Assembly: GCF_015221875.1 (NCBI RefSeq)
Contig: NZ_JACYGY010000001.1
Location: forward strand, 4,876,501 to 4,940,500
Source: Dyadobacter subterraneus
GTDB taxonomy: Bacteria; Bacteroidota; Bacteroidia; Cytophagales; Spirosomataceae
Length of the DNA stretch: 64,000 nucleotides
Direction: 5' to 3'
Position 1 is the first letter of the stretch. Each line of letters opens with the position of its first letter. A program made the translations under genes and the position numbers. The notes beneath the pieces are model-generated. The model was not told where the DNA came from, did no database searches, and was given only the letters and a program-made list of their open reading frames with translations. Positions 36,007 through 44,595 of the stretch are shown one piece after another.

Positions 36007-36909
36007 ATACGGTATCTCAAAAGGGTTCTATTTTTGATATATCAACAAAAAAGCACTGCCGAAAATCTGTCTTATTTTCACCAAATCCTTATTTGTATCA
36101 TGGTAAGGATTTTGATCTGCAATCACGATGATTTGCTTTGCATGTCAATACCTTATGCGTACCAATTAGTTACAAAAATTTTACTACAAAATAATCGAAG
36201 TATCTCTACTAAACCATATCCATTTTCGCCCTATTTTTGACTCATTATACGCAGTACCTGTTTCCGAAGCTTTAATGCTCTATGCACATATCTAAGATCC
36301 CTCTCAATAAAAATATGTAGCCGGTAACGCTATTTCTTAAAAAATACGGACTTCACACACAGCAGATAAAGCGATTGCACTATATGATTTAACATTTATC
36401 AGCGTCTGGGGATGATTGTTTAAAAGACCTGTTTACCCTTCTTCTTTCAGATCATACCCTCCTCATTTTGGGAGGGTATTTTAATATGCAAATGGCTGTA
36501 TGACAAAATAATCTCAGATACAGACGGTTATACTTGCTATTCTTCTTCAGTGAGTGATTCAAATCTGGAAATCACGTCATTATTAAAATTAATCTGCTGG
36601 GACAAAAACTAAGTACAGAGCAGAAAATAATACCCGTTATTAAATACGTAATAGTGTATGTGTGAAATTTGCAGAGGTTGGCTTACTTGATAATTAAATA
36701 AGTGTGTGTACAGCCCCCTGAAAAATGTAACACGCATTTATAAGATGAGTGCTAATTTTCTTATGCCAAAACTAATAGTCGGCCAGGAAACCGTTTGTAG
36801 AGTAATGGATTAGATGACGTAGAAATCTTTCTATTTGATTTTTATTTCAATTTAGATTATAATTGGTTTCCTTAATTCACCTTTGGTTTCTAAAAACTGA
36901 TTCAAAATC
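36007..36909. other. 900-base region without a recognised gene
   Basis: A long non-coding stretch before the alpha/beta hydrolase. Its one clear element is the hairpin terminator at 36454-36484, which lies about 450 bases from the nearest upstream gene end. That leaves room for an untranslated transcript or a small RNA. Small open frames here lack credible starts. Confidence 0.5.
36454..36484 (+). terminator. orphan intrinsic terminator
   Basis: Arms ATACCCTCC (36454-36462) and GGAGGGTAT (36471-36479) followed by TTTTAAT. No annotated gene ends within 440 bases upstream, so it may close a small RNA or a long 3' UTR of the double-receiver gene. Confidence 0.7.
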
Positions 36910-37995
36910 ATGCTTATAAAATCCGGATTGCAGGTTAAACATTTTCTTTGGTTAACAAGCCTGCTCCTGATATTTCAGCTTGAAACTACAAACGGACAAC
37001 CATACAGCTATGTTCCGGAATCAAAGGTTGAGAAGGATTTTAAAGCTTTATTGGCAAGACCAGCTACAACGCCCAGGCCTTATTCCATCACAACCGTTAC
37101 GGACTCGATTGTAATTGAAAAAGGTTATTTCTATTCTGAGGAAACGGAAAAAGTACCGTTTCTAATTAATAAACCCGTTTCATCAAAATTAAAAAAACTG
37201 CCCGTAATTATTGTTCTGCATGGGACAGGAGGAAGTAAAGACGACCGGGATATCAGAGCGTTATTATATCATTTTTCAAAACTGGGTTTTATGTCCATCG
37301 CCATTGACGCGCGGTTTCATGGAGAAAGAGCCGGAACAAACAACAAAAATAATCGACGTTACAACGATGCGATTATTGAAGCCTGGGAAAATAGAGATCC
37401 GAAGAAACAAGCGCACCCGTTTTTCTTCGATACCGTATATGACCTTTGGAAACTCACGGATTATCTGATCACAAGAAAGGATGTTGAGCCCTCACGGATT
37501 GGTATGACAGGCATTTCCATGGGTGGGATTGAAACCTGGATGGCGGCGTCTGTTGATAAGAGAATTAAAGTGTCGGTTCCGGTGATTGCTGCACAAAGCT
37601 TTAAATGGTCACTGGAAAATAACCGCTGGCAGGGACGCGCCGGAACGATCCGCGCTGCACACGAGAAAGTAGCGGCAGATCTTGGTGATAAAACTATTAA
37701 CTCAGAAAATGTAAAAGCCCTTTGGAATAAAATACTCCCTGGAATTCTGGATGAGTTTGATTGTCCTTCCATGATCCGTCTTTTTTCGCCGCGGCCACTG
37801 CTTCTGCTTAGTAATGCTGAGGATCAGAATTGCCCGCTTCCGGGTGCTGAAATTGTTTTTAAATCTGCACAGGAGGCATATCAATTAAAAAATGCATCCG
37901 CGAAATTGAAAATTAATGTTACCCCCAATGAGCCACACCGATTTCTTCCCGAACATGAAAAACTTGCGTCGGAATGGTTTACCAAATGGCTATAA
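36910..37995 (+). CDS. secreted alpha/beta hydrolase (dienelactone hydrolase/acetyl-xylan-esterase-like)
   Basis: A 361-residue protein with an N-terminal export signal ending near NGQ (residue 30). The fold markers are VLHGTGGSK (oxyanion region), the nucleophile elbow GISMGG with Ser203, an acid in SNAEDQNCP and a His in NEPHRF near the C-terminus. A carbohydrate esterase role is plausible but not shown. Its last six bases overlap the convergent VOC gene. Confidence 0.85.
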   Translation: MLIKSGLQVKHFLWLTSLLLIFQLETTNGQPYSYVPESKVEKDFKALLARPATTPRPYSITTVTDSIVIEKGYFYSEETEKVPFLINKPVSSKLKKLPVIIVLHGTGGSKDDRDIRALLYHFSKLGFMSIAIDARFHGERAGTNNKNNRRYNDAIIEAWENRDPKKQAHPFFFDTVYDLWKLTDYLITRKDVEPSRIGMTGISMGGIETWMAASVDKRIKVSVPVIAAQSFKWSLENNRWQGRAGTIRAAHEKVAADLGDKTINSENVKALWNKILPGILDEFDCPSMIRLFSPRPLLLLSNAEDQNCPLPGAEIVFKSAQEAYQLKNASAKLKINVTPNEPHRFLPEHEKLASEWFTKWL

Positions 37996-38370
37996 ATAAT
38001 TGCTGATTTCAATAAGATTACCATCCGGATCACGAAAGTAAACTGATAACATTTTCCCTAATGCGCCTGTTCGCTCCACCGGGCCTTCTATAATTTTGAT
38101 ATTACCGGCTTTCAGTTCCTCCACAACCTTGTCCATTTTTGTTTCTGCAATAAAACAAAGATCTGCCGAACCTGGCCATGGATACTGAGCTTTGGGTTCG
38201 AATTCTTTTCCTTTTTGATGTAAATTAATTTTCTGATTTCCGTATTTCAGAGCGAGGCGTCCGTTACCAAATTGCTCTGTTTCCATCCCCAGAATGTTGT
38301 TATAAAATTCACAGGTTATAGTAAGATCTGCTACGGTTAGAACCAAATGGTCAAGTCTGTCTATTTTCAT
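37990..38370 (-). CDS. VOC-family (glyoxalase-like) protein
   Basis: A 126-residue protein with the paired beta-alpha-beta-beta-beta modules of the vicinal oxygen chelate fold. It begins DRLDHLVLTVADLTITCEFYNNILGM and ends VYFRDPDGNLIEISNY. Metal ligands would be the His of LDHLVL and the Glu of LIEI. Members include glyoxalase I, fosfomycin-resistance enzymes and dioxygenases; the substrate here is unknown. The stop codon lies within the convergent hydrolase gene. Confidence 0.88.
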   Translation of the reverse strand: MKIDRLDHLVLTVADLTITCEFYNNILGMETEQFGNGRLALKYGNQKINLHQKGKEFEPKAQYPWPGSADLCFIAETKMDKVVEELKAGNIKIIEGPVERTGALGKMLSVYFRDPDGNLIEISNYL

Positions 38371-38431
38371 TGATTTACAGGTTTTTTGTTTTGTTATTTT
38401 TCTTAATTATTTGCTTTAAGTTGTTTTTATT

Positions 38432-38465
38432 ACCCGTCCGACGGCAAAAAAGCCGTCGGACGGGT
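38432..38465. repeat. palindrome, copy 2 of a dispersed covarying hairpin
   Basis: Perfect 14-bp arms ACCCGTCCGACGGC (38432-38445) and GCCGTCGGACGGGT (38452-38465) around AAAAAA. Relative to the copy at 13436, two positions in the left arm and the two paired positions in the right arm have changed together (T-A to C-G). This copy lies between divergent genes, so it cannot be a simple terminator. Confidence 0.75.
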
Positions 38466-38578
38466 GCCCCGAACTATTTTGCTGAGTATTTCAATTTTAA
38501 AAATAACACCTGGTTATTTTAGTTGCCTTTAATTCAGGCATGAAAATTGATCATGCTGAAAAACTAACTTCATCAACA

Positions 38579-38776
38579 ATGGCAAAGACATCAAAAAAAG
38601 GAAGAAATACGAAAAAGAATAAGTTAGGTGTAAAGAACTCCCTTGTAAATAATATTAATGCACGAAAGAAAAAAGGGATTTCAAAACCTAAAAAGAAGAA
38701 AACGGTCAGCAAAAAATCTTACTCCAAAATGAAAAAGAATTGGGGTAAAAAAAAGAAAAAAAGAAAAAGTAAATAA
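38579..38776 (+). CDS. small strongly basic protein, histone-like composition
   Basis: The ATG at 38579 opens a 65-residue protein (MAKTSKKGRNTKKNK...). Nearly half of the residues are Lys or Arg, and the C-terminus is a run of Lys and Arg. An upstream in-frame ATG at 38540 is less likely. Such composition suggests binding to nucleic acid. It precedes an equally small, very acidic protein, a notable charge pairing. Confidence 0.65.
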   Translation: MAKTSKKGRNTKKNKLGVKNSLVNNINARKKKGISKPKKKKTVSKKSYSKMKKNWGKKKKKRKSK

Positions 38777-38821
38777 CGAACGCCAATCACATTTCCAAGC
38801 AAACTTTAAAGCAGAAACAAT

Positions 38822-39094
38822 ATGGAAAATCAGCAAAATTTAGAAGAATCGGAAAATAAAAATAAAATTGAAAAACCGGATCCGACTGATGGCGGAAGAA
38901 ACAGCAATGATAATTTCAACGACGACAAAGTCGATGATTATGGCATTGATTACAGCAAACCGGGTGCTGAGGAAGATTTGCAGTATAGAATTACCGTAAA
39001 AGGCGGAAGAGGCCCGAAAGGTGGTGCACGTAATCCTAACGATGATTTTGATAATGACCCTGACAATACCAACGAAGACGATTATAAAGCCTGA
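38822..39094 (+). CDS. small acidic low-complexity protein
   Basis: A 90-residue protein, rich in Asp, Asn, Glu and Gly, with no export signal. Two related segments, GGRNSNDNFNDDKVDDY and GGARNPNDDFDNDPDN, suggest an internal duplication. It is probably disordered. It follows the basic protein by 46 bases and may be co-transcribed with it. Function unknown. Confidence 0.65.
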   Translation: MENQQNLEESENKNKIEKPDPTDGGRNSNDNFNDDKVDDYGIDYSKPGAEEDLQYRITVKGGRGPKGGARNPNDDFDNDPDNTNEDDYKA

Positions 39095-39119
39095 TATAGC
39101 TCCATCATTATTGCATATA

Positions 39120-39157
39120 AAAATGGCCTGAGGTTTTCGAAAACCTCAGGCCATTTT
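39120..39157. terminator. bidirectional terminator, 38-base perfect palindrome
   Basis: Nineteen-base perfect arms, left 39120-39138 and right 39139-39157 (core GGCCTGAGGTTTTC / GAAAACCTCAGGCC), with A and T tracts at the ends. It separates the convergent acidic-protein gene and the Ala-rich secreted protein gene. Confidence 0.85.
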
Positions 39158-39173
39158 GCTTCTGTATTTAAAA

Positions 39174-39746
39174 TTATGGTTTTGGCTGATCTTTTTTAAT
39201 CTGCTCGTTTTTGTAATTTCCGGTTTTTCCCGTATTATTTTTAGTATTACGCTCAGCAGAACCGCTTCCACTTTTCACTTCCAGGTCTGCTGGATTTTGA
39301 GATTGATTATTTTTTACGATCGGATGCGCACCACCCGTTCCGGTTAACTTAGGTTCTTTTTTAGGTGCGGCGGCAACTGCCGGTGCAGCAGTTTTAGTGG
39401 TACTTTTTGAGTCAGATTTCTGATTCCCGGCCTGTGCATTTTTGCTGGCACCTGCGGTTGCATCCGACTTTCCTGCCGTAGTTTGTTTCGCTCCAGCCGG
39501 TAGTGCTGCTGCGGATGGCTTAGAGGTAGCATTAGGTGCAGCTGTTGTAGATGCGCCTGCCGGCGATTTTTTATTGGCGTTATTCGCACCATCTGTTGTT
39601 TTCCTGGCTCCCTGTCTGCTGCTTTTTCCGGTGCTGTCTGTCGTTGCTCCTTGTTTTGGATTTGTAGAAAGCGTTGTACTCTGGCCATAAGCTGCACCCG
39701 ACAAAATCAATAGAAATAGTCCGGCGCTGGTGATTAAATTTTTCAT
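39174..39746 (-). CDS. secreted Ala/Thr/Lys/Gly-rich low-complexity protein
   Basis: A 190-residue protein with signal peptide MKNLITSAGLFLLILSGAAYGQ. The remainder is almost wholly Ala, Thr, Lys, Ser, Gly and Asn with no hydrophobic core, so it is probably disordered. It resembles the small exported proteins at 2282 and 7490 in design. The role is unknown. Confidence 0.72.
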   Translation of the reverse strand: MKNLITSAGLFLLILSGAAYGQSTTLSTNPKQGATTDSTGKSSRQGARKTTDGANNANKKSPAGASTTAAPNATSKPSAAALPAGAKQTTAGKSDATAGASKNAQAGNQKSDSKSTTKTAAPAVAAAPKKEPKLTGTGGAHPIVKNNQSQNPADLEVKSGSGSAERNTKNNTGKTGNYKNEQIKKDQPKP

Positions 39747-40008
39747 ATGCTCGTTGATAAAATGCGTTTTTGTAATGATGACAATTTTCAGTTTGCCATC
39801 ATTACAAAAAAAATATTCCAGAGCTTTTGCTTAATTTATGAAAACGGGGAATTTGCAGTCCCAGGCCTGTCAGGTATACATTCTGTTTTGATTTACCAAT
39901 CGGATACCTATTCAATTTAATTCCGAAAAACTTGTTTGCCGGTACGATTGGGGAAGCTATTGCCGGCTTAGGGGAACTTCCGGCAACATGGATTTTCTAA
40001 AAGTTCAT

Positions 40009-41577
40009 CTACCTATTCATTCGTTTTAGGTCCAGATCCTGAAAGTCGAAGCTAAAATCTGTGAGTGGAGAAATTGCCTCCATTTTTATTGATGACGGTT
40101 TTCCATCCTTATCGGTTTGAAAATACAAGTAAGCATCTGCATCAAAATTGCGCCTGTCCCATTTCACAATGAACGTATTATTTTTATAAAATAAAACTTC
40201 GCCGCTGAGTTTTGGCGACCGTTTTGCGTCAAACCTGAACTTCCCATTTTTTTCGCTAAGTGTAATATCACCCAGCCAGTCATCGTGATAAATTCCGGCA
40301 AAGGCTTTGTAATTTACCTTAACGGTATTTTTCTTTTGTTCCGCAGCAATAGCCGTCCATATACTGTTGGTAATCGAATCCGCCTCCATAAAGCCAGCCT
40401 TTGATCTTTCAGAATACATTTTGACTCGGTCAGTTGCGGGGATATCCAGGTAGCTGTCTTTGATGGTGTTACTGATTGCCGAAAATGCTGCTCCTGACTG
40501 CTGATTCGTAAAAACGATAATTCCCAGTTGAAGTTCGGGGAGCAATGTAACCTGCGTTACCATTCCGCCCAAACCACCCGTATGCCCTACCTGTTTGTAA
40601 CCTTTTACATCACTTAAAAACCAGCCCAAACCGTAAGCGCTGAAATGCGTGTTATATGGAGGCGTGGCATTTGCCGGTATGATGGTTTGCGGAGACCACA
40701 TTTCCCGGTGTACATTCTTACTGAAAAGTTGTTTGCTCAACCCTTCACCATATTTTCCGCCGTTCATCTGCATGATAATCCACTTGCTCATATCGGCCAC
40801 ACTGGAATTAATTCCGCCTGCTGAATTACCGAATTTGAACATGTCCCTTGGAATGACCTGCACTTTCCCGTTAACCGGCGCATGGGCATCGATTGCATTG
40901 GATTTATCCTTCACCCGGGTCCAGGTACCGGCGCTGTTGTTCATCCCCAGCGGTTTCATAATCCGTTCCTCCACAAATTCCTCATAACTTTTGCCACTTA
41001 CGCGCTCAATCACCTCCCCCGCTACCATATACAGGAGATTATCATAATCGTATTTAGTCCGGAAACCGGAAACCGGTTTGAGATAGCGAAGATTATAAAT
41101 TATGTCTTTTATGGTGAAGTCCGAGGAATCCGGCCAGAACATCAAATCGCCGGCACCCAATCCCAGCCCGCTCCTATGCGTGAGCAAATCGCGGATCGTA
41201 AATTCCTCGGTGACGTACGCATTATACATTCTGAATTCAGGAATGTAATCGATCACTTTATCGTCCCATTTCAATTTCCCTTCGTCCATCAAAATACCGA
41301 GTGAGGCGGCTGTGAAAGCCTTACTATTTGACGCTATACCAAACAGCGTATTTTCATCAACTTTTTCCTTTGTTTTCAATGAACGCACGCCATAACCTTT
41401 GGAGTGAATCACCTTTCCGTCCTTTACAATGGCTACTGCAATACCCGGAACGTCGAATGCAACCAGTGTCTTTTCAACCAGTTCATCAATTTGTTTTGAA
41501 GTAAGCGGCTGTGCGGCGACTTTAAGATAATTGCCAAAAATGATACTGATTAACAGGAGTGTAGAGTAAATTTTCAT
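40009..41577 (-). CDS. serine hydrolase, class C beta-lactamase/PBP4*-like
   Basis: A 522-residue exported enzyme (signal peptide ending VAAQ, residue 23). Active-site motifs of the class C/esterase group are intact: S83-x-x-K86 (ASNSKAF), Y178-D-N180 and GHTGG. About 110 C-terminal residues form a beta-rich DUF3471-like domain (FAGIYHDDWLGDITLSEKNGKFRFDAK). Such proteins are mostly peptidases or esterases rather than antibiotic-resistance enzymes. It is a single gene with no regulator of the AmpR type nearby. Confidence 0.9.
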   Translation of the reverse strand: MKIYSTLLLISIIFGNYLKVAAQPLTSKQIDELVEKTLVAFDVPGIAVAIVKDGKVIHSKGYGVRSLKTKEKVDENTLFGIASNSKAFTAASLGILMDEGKLKWDDKVIDYIPEFRMYNAYVTEEFTIRDLLTHRSGLGLGAGDLMFWPDSSDFTIKDIIYNLRYLKPVSGFRTKYDYDNLLYMVAGEVIERVSGKSYEEFVEERIMKPLGMNNSAGTWTRVKDKSNAIDAHAPVNGKVQVIPRDMFKFGNSAGGINSSVADMSKWIIMQMNGGKYGEGLSKQLFSKNVHREMWSPQTIIPANATPPYNTHFSAYGLGWFLSDVKGYKQVGHTGGLGGMVTQVTLLPELQLGIIVFTNQQSGAAFSAISNTIKDSYLDIPATDRVKMYSERSKAGFMEADSITNSIWTAIAAEQKKNTVKVNYKAFAGIYHDDWLGDITLSEKNGKFRFDAKRSPKLSGEVLFYKNNTFIVKWDRRNFDADAYLYFQTDKDGKPSSIKMEAISPLTDFSFDFQDLDLKRMNR

Positions 41578-41781
41578 AAAATAAAATTCGATTTTGGGGC
41601 TCTTTTTTCAAATGCAATATAAATAATCCCGGTGTCAAACTGAATTTTATATGATCATGCGATTGGGTTATTAAGGCTGCCGATTTGAATTGTAGAACAA
41701 ATCTCAAAAAACATCAGATTTGTCGTATAGATCATAGAATTAATTTTAGACTCTCATAGTCATAAATAACTTTTGTAACCG

Positions 41782-41789
41782 TATCTTTG
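41782..41789 (+). promoter_or_regulatory. candidate -7 box
   Basis: TATCTTTG matches TAnnTTTG exactly and lies 45 bases before the ATG at 41835. A matching -33 element at the correct distance was not evident. Confidence 0.4.
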
Positions 41790-41834
41790 TTATTAGCGAA
41801 AACCCTGTAAAAATTCCTCAAACATAAGCTTGTT

Positions 41835-42302
41835 ATGTACAATCTTTTGATTTTTGAAAGCGATTCCATTTTTAAGATTGGAATAGCAAACCGTTTAGAA
41901 AAAGAGAATAAACACATTACAATTGAGACTGCTTCAAGCATTAGTAAAGTTTTGCAAAAGTCGCTTTTCATGGCTAGCGAACAAAAGGACGGCTATGATT
42001 TATTTATCGTTTCTGTGAACAAACAGGAGGATAATGTGATCTCATTTATTCAATATGTGATCAAGAATAAACCGGAACTCCCCATTCTTATCTTTTCTTA
42101 TGAAACCAACGACTGGCTGTTAAAACAGGGAATTAATTGCAAACAAAACCTTGGGCGGTATATCAAAAAAGTATCCTGCTGGCAGGATATTCAGCAGGAG
42201 GTTAAAAAGCTTCTGGCCGATCCGGTTATTCTTTCTTCGTCTTCAACAAGGGAAATTAATCCGGATTTCAGCCTTCCAAGCCGCAGAGTTAGTGATATTT
42301 AG
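41835..42302 (+). CDS. receiver-like protein without phospho-acceptor Asp
   Basis: A 155-residue protein whose first 120 residues follow a receiver-like pattern: NLLIFESDSIFKIGIANRLEK, then DLFIVSVN where a response regulator has its Asp, and ILIFSYE. The phospho-acceptor position holds Ser and the acidic pocket is reduced to ESD, so phosphorylation is unlikely. No output domain follows. It is either a pseudo-receiver or an unrelated alpha/beta protein. Confidence 0.6.
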   Translation: MYNLLIFESDSIFKIGIANRLEKENKHITIETASSISKVLQKSLFMASEQKDGYDLFIVSVNKQEDNVISFIQYVIKNKPELPILIFSYETNDWLLKQGINCKQNLGRYIKKVSCWQDIQQEVKKLLADPVILSSSSTREINPDFSLPSRRVSDI

Positions 42303-42324
42303 TTTGATATAGAGTATAGGAAAT

Positions 42325-42365
42325 ACCCCGTCCTTGTTTTATTCACATGGCCGGGGTCTATATTT
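42325..42365. terminator. terminator between convergent genes
   Basis: ACCCCG (42325-42330) pairs with CGGGGT (42352-42357) and is followed by CTATATTTTT. It lies between the receiver-like gene and the Rrf2 gene. Confidence 0.5.
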
Positions 42366-42375
42366 TTAAACATTT

Positions 42376-42813
42376 TTACCTTTCCTTTATAAAGCTCAAA
42401 CCCAGATTAAGACTTTCATTGAAATCGCCAATAGTAGCGGAATCAAGCGTCGTCTGGATCTTACTTCGAATGATTTTAAATTCGTTGTGCAAGGGACATG
42501 GTTTGGTTTCCGAGCAATTTTTAAGACCCAGTCCACATCCTATAAAAATATTGTCACCATCCACCGCCCTGACAATATCTGCCAGCGTTTTCTTCTTAGA
42601 ATCCTGATCAATATAGAAACCACCGTTAGGACCTTTGCTGGATTGCACAAGTCCGCGTTTGCTTAGATCCTGTAAAATTTTTGCAATAAAATGTACAGGT
42701 GAATCTATACCCGCAGCAATTTCCCTGATGCCTATCTTATCACCATTTTCGGATTTCTGGGCAATAAAAATTACTGCTCTTATCGCATATTCACATGTTT
42801 TTGAAAAAACCAT
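42376..42813 (-). CDS. Rrf2-family regulator, NsrR-like
   Basis: A 145-residue Rrf2 protein: winged HTH in residues 1-70, dimer helix after 110, and three cysteines C93, C100 and C106 (IGCGLGLKNCSETKPC) placed for an Fe-S cluster as in IscR and NsrR. It is divergent from a flavohaemoglobin gene, the classic NsrR target, and nearly identical inverted repeats lie at both promoters. It is therefore probably a nitric-oxide sensor that represses both genes until NO damages its cluster. The NsrR name is inferred from context. Confidence 0.88.
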   Translation of the reverse strand: MVFSKTCEYAIRAVIFIAQKSENGDKIGIREIAAGIDSPVHFIAKILQDLSKRGLVQSSKGPNGGFYIDQDSKKKTLADIVRAVDGDNIFIGCGLGLKNCSETKPCPLHNEFKIIRSKIQTTLDSATIGDFNESLNLGLSFIKER

Positions 42814-42832
42814 TTCTTATTCATTTACATGA

Positions 42833-42840
42833 CAAAGATA
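42833..42840 (-). promoter_or_regulatory. -7 box of the NsrR-like gene
   Basis: TATCTTTG on the minus strand matches TAnnTTTG exactly, 20 bases before the start codon at 42813. The inverted repeat at 42858-42877 covers the expected -33 region. Confidence 0.55.
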
Positions 42841-42857
42841 CCTAATATCAATCAAGT

Positions 42858-42877
42858 AAAAGATATAAAACTCTTTT
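42858..42877. promoter_or_regulatory. candidate NsrR-like operator 1
   Basis: AAAAGA (42858-42863), eight bases, TCTTTT (42872-42877). The identical motif and spacing recur at the flavohaemoglobin promoter. It overlaps the -33 region of the regulator gene, fitting autorepression. Confidence 0.6.
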
Positions 42878-42986
42878 ATTTTGTTCTCATGGAATTCTTG
42901 CCGCAATCATCCTAACTTTTAAGTTTTCAAAAATTTTAAATGAATTTTCAAAAACCATCCCCTACCATTTTTGATAAATCAAGACG

Positions 42987-43022
42987 TAAATAATAAAAGA
43001 GTAAAATATCTTTTATTATTTA
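42987..43022. promoter_or_regulatory. candidate NsrR-like operator 2 (flavohaemoglobin promoter)
   Basis: Perfect 14-base arms TAAATAATAAAAGA (42987-43000) and TCTTTTATTATTTA (43009-43022) with an eight-base spacer. The core AAAAGA-N8-TCTTTT equals operator 1. It ends 10 bases before the -7 box and covers the expected -33, so bound repressor would block the polymerase. A further half-site AAAAGA is at 43080-43085. Confidence 0.65.
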
Positions 43023-43032
43023 ATTTTAACAT

Positions 43033-43040
43033 TACCTTTG
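43033..43040 (+). promoter_or_regulatory. -7 box of the flavohaemoglobin gene
   Basis: TACCTTTG matches TAnnTTTG exactly, leaving a leader of about 100 bases before the ATG at 43145. Confidence 0.6.
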
Positions 43041-43144
43041 CTGAATCAAATAATAATCAGAAAAAAATCGTCTTACAATAAAAGATAAAAAGGTATTAAT
43101 ATATTTTAAATAAAATCATTTTTATAAATTTCAACTTAATTCAT

Positions 43145-44359
43145 ATGATTACGGCAGATCAGAAAAACATCATCAAATCAACCGTTCCCGTTTTAAAGGA
43201 AAACGGAGTTTTGCTAACTGACCACTTCTACAAACGCATGTTTGTGCACAATCCGGAGCTCAAAAATATTTTTAACATGAGCAACCAGCAAAACAGCAGA
43301 CAACAAACTGCTCTTGCCATGGCTATTTTGGCTTATGCAGAAAATATTGAAAATCCTGCGGTTTTAATGCCGGCGGTAAACGGTATAGGGCAGAAACATG
43401 TAAGTCTGGATATTCGTCCGGAACATTATATCATTGTAGGAAAACACCTTATCGTTTCCATAGGTGAAGTTTTGGGAGAAGCGGCAACGCCAGAAATCCT
43501 GGATGCCTGGGAAGTAGCCTACAACCAGTTGGCGCAGATTATGTCCGGGCATGAACATAAATTATATAGTGAAAAAGTGAACACCAAAGGTGGCTGGATC
43601 GGCTGGAAACCTTTTGTTGTGAAAGAAAAAATAGTTGAGTCCTCGGAAATTACATCTTTCCATTTGTATCCGGCAGATCAAGGCCCTTTAGCTGATTTTA
43701 TACCTGGGCAATATCTGAGCGTCCGGCTTTTTATTCCTGAACTAAATCTGCTTCAACCGAGACAATATAGTATTTCAAATGCTCCAAATGGCTCTTATTA
43801 CCGGATTTCGGTTAAAAAAGAGACAGCGGCAAATTTGAACCCTGATGGACTGATCAGCAACCGTCTGCATGATTTCGTTCACGTCGGCGATATTCTGGAA
43901 GTTACTGCACCGGCAGGAAGTTTCATGCTGGCTAATAATAATGATCATCCGGTAGTTTTCATCAGCGGCGGTGTCGGCCAAACTCCGCTGATCAGTATGC
44001 TGGAAGAATTGATTAAAAGCGGAAGCAAAAAGCCTGTTACCTGGATTCATGGTTGCCGGGATAAAAATGTTCACGCTTTTAAGGAAACAATTGAATATTG
44101 GTCAGGACAGAAACAAGCTGTAAAAAAACATATTTTCTATGACCAGGTGGATCAGGAATCAGCTGGGGAAACTTTATACCAAGGCTGGGTTGACCTTAAT
44201 GTTTTGGGCGATGAATTATTAAAACTGGACACGGAATATTATATCTGCGGCCCGGGACCATTTATTACCAAACATTATAAAGAACTTGTTGCAAAGGGAA
44301 TTCGGGCAGAAGCAATTCATTTTGAAGAATTTGGCCCGCAAACATTGCATTTAAATTAA
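43145..44359 (+). CDS. hmp: flavohaemoglobin, nitric oxide dioxygenase
   Basis: A 404-residue protein with the full Hmp architecture: globin (1 to about 140), FAD domain (RQYSISNAP) and NAD(P)H domain (VFISGGVGQTPLISML, YICGPGPF). Haem-pocket residues fall at the same numbers as in E. coli Hmp: Y29, Q53, proximal H85 and Y95. It converts NO to nitrate with O2 and NAD(P)H. Control by the divergent Rrf2 protein is indicated by the shared inverted repeats. Confidence 0.96.
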   Translation: MITADQKNIIKSTVPVLKENGVLLTDHFYKRMFVHNPELKNIFNMSNQQNSRQQTALAMAILAYAENIENPAVLMPAVNGIGQKHVSLDIRPEHYIIVGKHLIVSIGEVLGEAATPEILDAWEVAYNQLAQIMSGHEHKLYSEKVNTKGGWIGWKPFVVKEKIVESSEITSFHLYPADQGPLADFIPGQYLSVRLFIPELNLLQPRQYSISNAPNGSYYRISVKKETAANLNPDGLISNRLHDFVHVGDILEVTAPAGSFMLANNNDHPVVFISGGVGQTPLISMLEELIKSGSKKPVTWIHGCRDKNVHAFKETIEYWSGQKQAVKKHIFYDQVDQESAGETLYQGWVDLNVLGDELLKLDTEYYICGPGPFITKHYKELVAKGIRAEAIHFEEFGPQTLHLN

Positions 44360-44595
44360 CAGAAACGATATTTTTATCCGCAATCGAAGTTGGGGACAGA
44401 TTTTTAGTGTGCGGATTTAGTATTAATTTGTTGATTCTGGAAATTTCAGCCCGCTTACGAATAGGCAGCTTCAAAGATTATGGGTTGAAGATGAAAGTAT
44501 ATTTAGGCTAACCTTTGTCTTTATGTTACGTGTAATCGGGCAGGTAGAAAACTTCAGATTCCGGGACATATTAAACCATATTAATTTTATTCACA

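Noticed and set aside
37990..37995. Overlap of convergent genes as a sign of misannotation
   Set aside because: Both stops are clear and both proteins end where their families end; a six-base convergent overlap is ordinary.
40009..41577. Antibiotic-resistance beta-lactamase
   Set aside because: It has the class C fold motifs, but its length, the C-terminal DUF3471-like domain and the context fit the large peptidase/esterase group rather than AmpC.
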